In this document: positions 57,860-64,000 of the stretch, piece by piece
Numbering within the stretch: position 1 is the first letter of the stretch
How the letters are laid out: every line of letters starts with the position of its first letter
Assembly: GCA_005406025.1 (NCBI GenBank)
Contig: BGZK01000188.1
Location: 186,001-250,000, forward strand
Length of the DNA stretch: 64,000 nt
Direction: 5' to 3'
Origin: Eumeta japonica
Lineage: Eukaryota; Arthropoda; Insecta; Lepidoptera; Psychidae
The notes under the pieces: generated by a model
Database searches by the model: none
What the model was told of the DNA's origin: nothing
The model's input: only the letters and a program-made list of their open reading frames with translations
Position numbers and translations under genes: made by a program

Positions 57860-59880
57860 GATAGCGTACTACCTCCAGTCGGCGAAGGCACGCCACAGTA
57901 TCGGTAATTCGAGTAATCGGACAAGACAATGTTGTACTTGCGTTAGAAATCAAGTAAAACAACCAATAAATTGTGGTAATTTGATGTTTCGAAATTGAAA
58001 TGTTTTTGATATAAATTTTTCACTTTTTCAGTAAAATATCAAATCTAACGGTGGAAATAAAATCTGTCATATTATTTTTGTAACAAGAAAAATATAATAA
58101 TTGTATCTTTGACAATACAAAAAAAGTAAGTAAACAATGAGACTATAAATTTGATTTGATAAATTCAAACGGTTAGTACGGAGAAGGTTTTGGCAAACTA
58201 CAAAATCAGTCCTCAATAGCACCATATATATAATATGTGGGGGGTCACTACTTCTATTTGAAGAACTGTATAAATCTTTTTTCATCTTTTTAGCAAAGCG
58301 ACAATCTCATAACAACCTATTTTCGTCGTACACCGCAATGACCATGTGTCTTCCTTAGGCACCATCTTGTGGTAGCAATCTCATATTAAAACACACGCAT
58401 TCACCCGCACGCGGACGAGCAGGTATTATATTTTTTGAACAGTCGATTAACTTACTAGTTTAGTCCTATTTGACCTGTGCAGCAATTACAGTATTAATAG
58501 TTTACAAACTGAATGACAAATGAAAATCATAATCCCCAACAGAAATATAACATGTACAATATAATCGAGGGTCATTTCACCAACGTTATATCAAGTTGAA
58601 CAAACTGTCGGCATTACTAGAAGACATACTTTTTCCTAGAAATAGTTTGAGACGCTTTCAAACTTCCTATATTTTTTACGAATGTAAGCCAAAACTCGTA
58701 GTTCATGTAATACATAGTACCTAACTTTCTTAACTATCGACTACTAACATACATATCTTAACTGATTTCTCAAACCACTAGTTTCTAATTACTATAATTT
58801 AGAACTTATCTGCCGTTAAAGTTTCGTTATTCCGTTACGTGCTCATGCGCTTCTCGATCATTAAAATTACTTAGATACTTTTATCGAATCTACAAACTCG
58901 AAATTTGGAAAATACTATGTTCCAAATTTCGGATTTAATTCAAGGAGAAAAAATGAAAGCGAAAAGAAGCCTACAAGCTTTTACATCTTATGTAAAGTAT
59001 TATTATTATTAAAACATTATTTGTGAGTGGTGAACTAAAACTCACACTCACGGCTCATCTATACATTATAACAAAATATAATGCGTTAATACAAAATCAT
59101 TTTGTCATACGCAGAATCTATATTAACTTAGACAAGAAATTGTATAAAAGTTGGTCATTTTAGAGAAGGTTTAAGATTAACAATTTTACCGACTTTAATA
59201 CAGTATTTCACTTTCTTTAAATTCAATTATATATTTTATTTTCAGTTTAAATTAATTTGTTAATTTTTATTAATGTTTATTTATTTTGGTAACAGTGACG
59301 TATAAGATAAAATTAATGCTTCTGATTGTTTTCCCGCGTGGACTTGGAATAAATTCCTTACTTTTTACATCAGTAGCACATTGCTAAAAATCAGATATGG
59401 GACTGCAATCGTGATCGGTATCGACAGCAAGATCCTAAATGAGGCTACGTGGATTAAAGTAAGGAATTAGTTTTAATTTCACGCGGGCGAAGCTGCGAGC
59501 AAATCACAGTAATATTATAAACAGTTTCTTATTCATGCGTCTATTTGAACGGGGTTTTCGGTTAAACTATTGGACTGATTAGAATGGAAATTACCAGAGA
59601 AGTGGCTTCAAATTTGAAAATAGATTGGTGGTAGATAAGTTTTCAATTTTACAAACGAAAAGTCATTTAGCGACTAACTAACCCCATAAGATCCGTCTTG
59701 GAGGGATAAGATAAATTAATAAAAAATATTTTACAACGCCATCTAGCGATTTTTGGCTGACGATGTGCCTAAATACAGGGATCGTAATCGAGAACAAATG
59801 AAAGATTTTACTCTGCGTCCAAGCGCGGGAAGCTTCGCCCGTAGATCTAGCATTTGTCATACGCGATATATAGTTTAAAT
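57860..59880. other. AT-rich sequence with repeat ends
   Basis: 'TTTTCCCGCGTGGACTTGGA' near 59329 and 'TTTCACGCGGGCGAAGCTGC' near 59476 face each other and resemble inverted ends of a CGCCCGCG-type repeat of about 170 bp. ACAACGCCATCTAGCGATTT near 59734 is another dispersed-repeat word. Confidence 0.35.
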
Positions 59881-59884
59881 ATTC

Positions 59885-60135
59885 TATTTGCGCGTTATTT
59901 ACGGCGTGTTTGACGTTTCGCGGGACGTCCGCCGGCCCGCCGGCGTGATCCGATAAGCTCCTTATTCTTCTCGTTCGCAATATGCTAATGCTAACGCACG
60001 CGCACGCACGGGCCACGCAACCATCCTCGTGGAAATACGGGCCCGCGAATGGTCGATCCTCGTGTGCGCCCGAAACGGACGCGTTGAGGGTTGTTTTATA
60101 AAACGGGCTAAGGTTGCGGACGTGAATCGTGAAAT
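59885..60135. other. CpG-rich patch
   Basis: GGGACGTCCGCCGGCCCGCC and CGCACGCGCACGCACGGGCC. A 173-codon minus-strand frame (59678-60199) crosses it but shows no domain; low stop density in GC-rich DNA explains it. Confidence 0.35.
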
Positions 60136-60139
60136 ATGT

Positions 60140-61075
60140 CGGAGGTTGAACGCATGCATACAGAAACCATATTTGATTCGCGCGGTAAAGTACTCGCACG
60201 GAATGTATAACGGATTTTCTTCATCTACTACACTGAGTAGTGGAAGTTTAATTTAGTAAATGCGAGTGAGACACTTAACTGTTATATTTCCACTTAACCG
60301 TAGTAATATAATATTACAGTTAATATTTCCATTCTAAAAAAGAATCATTAAATTCGTTTTAAAGGCCTTTTAACTTTTAACGTTGGCAGGCGAAATTGGA
60401 CTAAAGATCCAATTTCATCGGCCAATGTCAAATCACACCGTTTCGAACGAAGTAACAGTTGTTTGCAGTCATTAAGTCACTGTTTTGATTACATTGTTGC
60501 TTTAGATCATTGATTGTTATTTCAGGGATAAAGCGAGCAATCGATGTATATTTTTCAAGCGTTACCGTTTTTGTACGCATCGACAAAACGGCGTCTATTT
60601 GAAATATTTTATGCGGAGTGCCTAATGGACTGCGGCTATCGTATGTATTTTTTATTTCAAAAACGTTCGCCGATATTGCTACAGTATAATTTTGGTTACT
60701 TTGTTTTTAGTGTTTTTCTTATATAAATGGACGAAGCTATTAAACGTTTTCGAATAAATGAATGAAAATTACCGAACTAAAAGAGATAGTTGACGTCGCA
60801 GTGGGCTATTAAAGCAATCATTTTACTTTTCAATTTTGTGTCTATTGTATCGTCCCGTGACGAATAGAAATAAACGATTATATTCGTAACATAATCACAT
60901 TTATGAATCTTATTAAATTTATTCTACTACATCAATACAGGCTATTTTCACGGTGTGCGAATTGTAATACAAATACAATGACATAAAAATATATTTTAGA
61001 CAACATTCGTTAAACGTCACGCCATCAGTAATAATAGAATGCAAGTCCACTTCACTCTATACCACGAATAAACTC
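60140..61075. other. AT-rich sequence, nothing recognised
   Basis: An acceptor-like TTATTTCAG at 60525 is not followed by a convincing exon. Confidence 0.4.
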
Positions 61076-61079
61076 CGAA

Positions 61080-61650
61080 CACTCCGATTCTTGAACGTTA
61101 ACTTGCGGGTGGCCAGGTTTACCCGGCATCCGTGTCACACCCTCCCACAAACTTTTCATTTGAGATCGAGGGGCACGAGACTCAAAGCGTACACGTTAGT
61201 CCAGTGCGGAATAGAAGCTGCTAACGCCGTCGTCGGCGACACGACGACGACGCCAAGAAGCGACGGCCTGACCTGCCGTCCAAGGCGCCGGGCGAGTTTC
61301 ACTTGACTCGAGTCAAAAACTCATCGGCCTCAGCATCGGTATATTCTCTCGGAATCGACCTGGGGCTGTATCTATTTTGTTATTTGATGATATTAGATTA
61401 AAAAGGCGAAGGGAAATATTTTGATAATGGCAATCCATTATCGTAAGGTAAGCCCCTCCGCCTTTGGTGTAGAGGTTTGTGCGAGAGGTTCGCGCTGTCG
61501 AGGTCCGAGTGAGCCGGTGTGGGAGGGACGACACAAAGAGGGTTTAGGGTGAGGGACGGCCGTCGCCTCACCGCGATAGGAAGCCACCTACGGAGTTTTC
61601 GAGCCGTGAAAAGCGATGTGGGTGTTCACTTTTACTGTGGTCGCGATACG
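61080..61650. other. CpG-rich block, partly repeat-like
   Basis: 61140-61310 (GCCGTCGTCGGCGACACGAC) and 61440-61650 ('GAGGTTCGCGCTGTCGAGG', 'GTGAAAAGCGATGTGGGTGT') are GC-rich. The second half has the look of a retrotransposon-derived repeat. No coding exon supported. Confidence 0.25.
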
Positions 61651-61901
61651 TAGCAGACTAATTGTGTTCGTTACAACTGTCGCTTAAGAGAATCTCAAAA
61701 TAGAGGTTTTAGAGAAAGTTGAGCCCGGCTTTCGATTATGGTATGATGAAAATTTAAATAAACAAAAGAAAAATATTTGTTTTATACATTGTTGTTTGCC
61801 CATTTATTGATTAATTAAACACGAAACAATAAATGTACGGTGGTGATAGGGGGATATGGACATAATAAAATAGAATCAATGGAGTGGAGATGTACAATTA
61901 C

Positions 61902-62045
61902 ATCATACCGAAATTATAAACGCGAAAGTTTGTGAGGATGTATGGATGAATCTTTGTTATGCTTTCACACCTAAACTACTGGATGGATTTTGACGAAAAT
62001 TCATAGTATTATAGCTTATATATTAAGATAAGATATTATTTATAA
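61902..62045 (+). mobile_element. Helitron-type head fragment
   Basis: 'TCATACCGAAATTATAAACG' followed by CGAAAGTTTGTGAGGATGTA, 'TGGATGAATC' and 'CTAAACTACTGGATGGATTT' matches the head of Lepidoptera Helitrons (TCCTACTAATATTATAAACGCGAAAGTTTGT...) and is related to the minus-strand head at 14560-14642. The 3' end was not found. Confidence 0.5.
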
Positions 62046-62501
62046 TTTATAAAGATAGCAGCTTTTGCTTGTGACTTTGCTCGCGTGAACGTAGCAAAGG
62101 CAGAACTCGCAATCTAAAACGAGAGCGGGACCCGAATCGAAGGGGAGGGCGAGGTAAGTATCGCAACTGACAGCGTAATCGGTCGATATAGAAATTAAAG
62201 GATCCATTTCATGTCTACGCGGCAAGCAAAACGGGGGGCGAAAGCCAGTAGAAGATATGAAAGACACGTGTATGAATGATGATGGGAGAGAACTGGGTAC
62301 TTTGAATAAAAATGTGGTGATCAGAGTAGGAAATGGTACGTTGACATGATTAATATTGGTGATATATGAAAAATCTGAAAATTTTTTGACCCAGCAGGCA
62401 TCCCTAACACTTTCCGTTATGATATTTATCAATCATTATTTTATTTTTTCTTTTCAATTTCTTACTATGAATCACTATTTCATTATTATTGCTATAAAAA
62501 T

Positions 62502-63160
62502 ATGGACACGCCAGAAGTAATAACTGCTCAAGCAGTGGCTTTGTTGGAACATGGCTTAAGTCAGCGAAATGTGGCAAAGAGACATAATTTAAGCCGTTTG
62601 TCGGTTCGCATAGTACACCAACGGTATTCAGAAACGCGTTCCTTCTGTAGAAGACCTGGATCTAGAAGACCACGCGCTACATCGCAAACTGATGACCTTT
62701 TTGAAGTACTGGTATCATCACAGGATAGACGCCTTTCAGCAGTTAATCTTCAGTACCGATTAAGAGAAGATAGACGTATCATTGTTAAAGAAATTACAAT
62801 TACAAGAAGACTAAAACAAAGCAATTTCAGACCATATAAGGCGGTCATTGGACCCAAATTAACAACACGACATGGACGAGCTAGACATTAATTTGCTCGA
62901 GAATATGTAAATTGGTCCTTGTCGCAATGGAAGACTGTTTTAATCAGTGATGAATAAAGAATGACCTTATATGGTTCGGACGGACGTCAAAACGTTCTGT
63001 TACGTTCTGAAGAACGATGGGTATAATGTTGCGTACAAGAAAAGTTGGAACATGTTAAAACGAAGAGTCAGGTCAAGAAATGCGCCAACGACTCTTGAAA
63101 ATCTTGAAAGTGCAATTAGAGAAGAGTGGGAGAGTATGTCTCAAAATTATTTTGTGAATT
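62502..63160 (+). pseudogene. Tc1-like transposase, internally deleted
   Basis: ATG at 62502 starts 'MDTPEVITAQAVALLEHGLS', a helix-turn-helix domain (QRNVAKRHNLSRLSVRIVHQ), the GRPR-like hook 'RRPGSRRPRATSQTDD' and the second DNA-binding helix set. After TAA at 62889 the same frame continues 'FAREYVNWSLSQWKTVLISD' with the first catalytic Asp, a second stop, and 'YGSDGRQNVLLRSEERW'. It then jumps to the C-terminal 'MLKRRVRSRNAPTTLENLES' in another frame (from about 63030). Roughly 120 codons, including the second catalytic Asp and the final acidic residue, are missing. The copy cannot encode an active transposase. Terminal repeats were not resolved. Confidence 0.85.
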
Positions 63161-63219
63161 TGATTAAGTCTATGAAAAACGCCTGCAAGACGCAACCAGG
63201 GCTAGAGCTATATTGATTT

Positions 63220-64000
63220 TAATAATCAAATCGATTTTTGGATTATTAGCCGAAAAATAATCAATTGTGCTTTTAATTAAAATTGACGTAAAAATTTGGA
63301 AGGCATGTTTTTTCCCCTATGTTCAGAATTATTTTCAGTTGTTTGTATCTTGCATGAAGTTAATTAAGTGCGCTACGTGAATTTACACTTAATTATTATT
63401 TTATATAATTCAAAATTATATAAAAAATTCTCAAGGATATCTTTTGAGTAGATAAACTGATTTTTATGCAGTTTACGGCAGCTATTTGGATAAAATAGCT
63501 GATTGACTCTTCCGACCAATTTTCCAACCGTTTTCCGTGTAACAGACGTCACTTGAAAATGGTCAAAATAGATTCCCTACGAATCTACTTAAAACTTCAA
63601 AAGATATGATGGACAGTCGTTTTTGAAAATTGGACTGAAAACAGTAACTACCCTATTTAAAAAATAAATTTCACAGTGGGAAATTAAAAATGCTAAATTT
63701 CACTCTTAAACAACGAAATTGCATTAAATGATTGATGCACGTCAGTGAAGTGAAAGATTTATGTAGGGAACGATCTAGTAGAGTAGTAGTTAACCACAGA
63801 TTTGAAACTAATCAAATCTATGGTCTTTGTTAATCTTTCTACTGTTGAATGGGTGCGAGCTTATGTGATGTTATGCAAAGAACAACAAAACAATAGCAAA
63901 TAATTGTAAGTAACACCCAAATAGTGAGCAATTAAGCCTAACAATGGGTTTCGCAGCTGAGTTACTTTTTAATCATTTGACTTATAAAATACGAGTTGAA
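63220..64000. other. AT-rich sequence to the window end
   Basis: AATCAAATCGATTTTTGGATTATTA-type words at 63215-63260 may be the end of the Tc1-like element. Nothing else recognised. Confidence 0.4.

Noticed and set aside
30690..59760. CTAGATGGCG words (near 30697 and 59743) as CTCF-type insulator sites
   Set aside because: The words sit in dispersed-repeat contexts common in Lepidoptera; two short matches do not support insulator function.
59678..60199. 173-codon minus-strand open frame
   Set aside because: Crosses a CpG-rich patch and a repeat word, shows no domain or splice support, and is explained by low stop density.
1..64000. CRISPR arrays, bacterial operons, phage or integrated virus with envelope gene
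   Set aside because: No regularly spaced repeats, no prokaryotic gene layout, and the only LTR element lacks an envelope frame.

Overview
The window looks like nuclear DNA of an insect, most likely a moth or butterfly. It is AT-rich, contains no bacterial gene layout, and carries a transposon community typical of Lepidoptera: Helitrons starting TCCTACTA and ending in a hairpin plus CTAG, Tc1/mariner relatives, BEL/Pao and Ty3/Gypsy elements, a Penelope-like element, LINE 3' fragments, foldback elements, and short dispersed repeats with CGCCCGCG-type ends. Most long open frames are by-products of repeats or of CpG-rich patches.

The best host-gene signal is a chain of three plus-strand exons separated by introns of about 17.4 kb each. 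A first coding exon with a CpG-rich leader lies at 11035-11070. An internal exon of exactly 43 codons lies at 28525-28653, and a GC-rich internal exon at 46060-46220. Splice sites are canonical and the reading phases agree (0/0, 0/0, 0/2). I cannot name the gene. If the chain is right, most of this window is intron sequence of one long gene whose later exons lie to the right. Several CpG-rich patches, denser after 39 kb, could be its regulatory elements or alternative first exons.

Region by region: 0-6 kb has a LINE fragment, a 0.57-kb MITE, a BEL/Pao 3' remnant and a broken mariner. 7-9.5 kb has a 1.05-kb element with long terminal inverted repeats and an internal perfect 30-bp palindrome, a (CGCA)n tract, and a miRNA-like hairpin. 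11-15 kb has candidate exon 1, LINE and other repeats, and a complete short Helitron lodged in a 22-bp minisatellite. 17-22 kb has two inverted copies of a tRNA-headed repeat and a nearly perfect 0.32-kb foldback. 23 kb has a cluster of TATCGAT motifs with a possible two-exon microprotein gene. 28 kb has a LINE tail followed by candidate exon 2. 33.2-38.2 kb is a Ty3/Gypsy element on the minus strand whose two 384-bp LTRs look identical, although its gag-pol frame is interrupted at several homopolymers. 43-43.8 kb is a Penelope-like C-terminus with a GIY-YIG domain. 46 kb holds candidate exon 3. 47-52 kb has a MITE, a 51-bp minisatellite and a second strong foldback. 62-63.2 kb has a Helitron head and an internally deleted Tc1-like element.

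I see no rRNA or convincing tRNA gene, no CRISPR array, and no clearly new multi-gene system. The items most worth following are the long-intron gene, the microprotein candidate, the hairpin-forming elements, and the young Ty3/Gypsy copy with homopolymer frameshifts.
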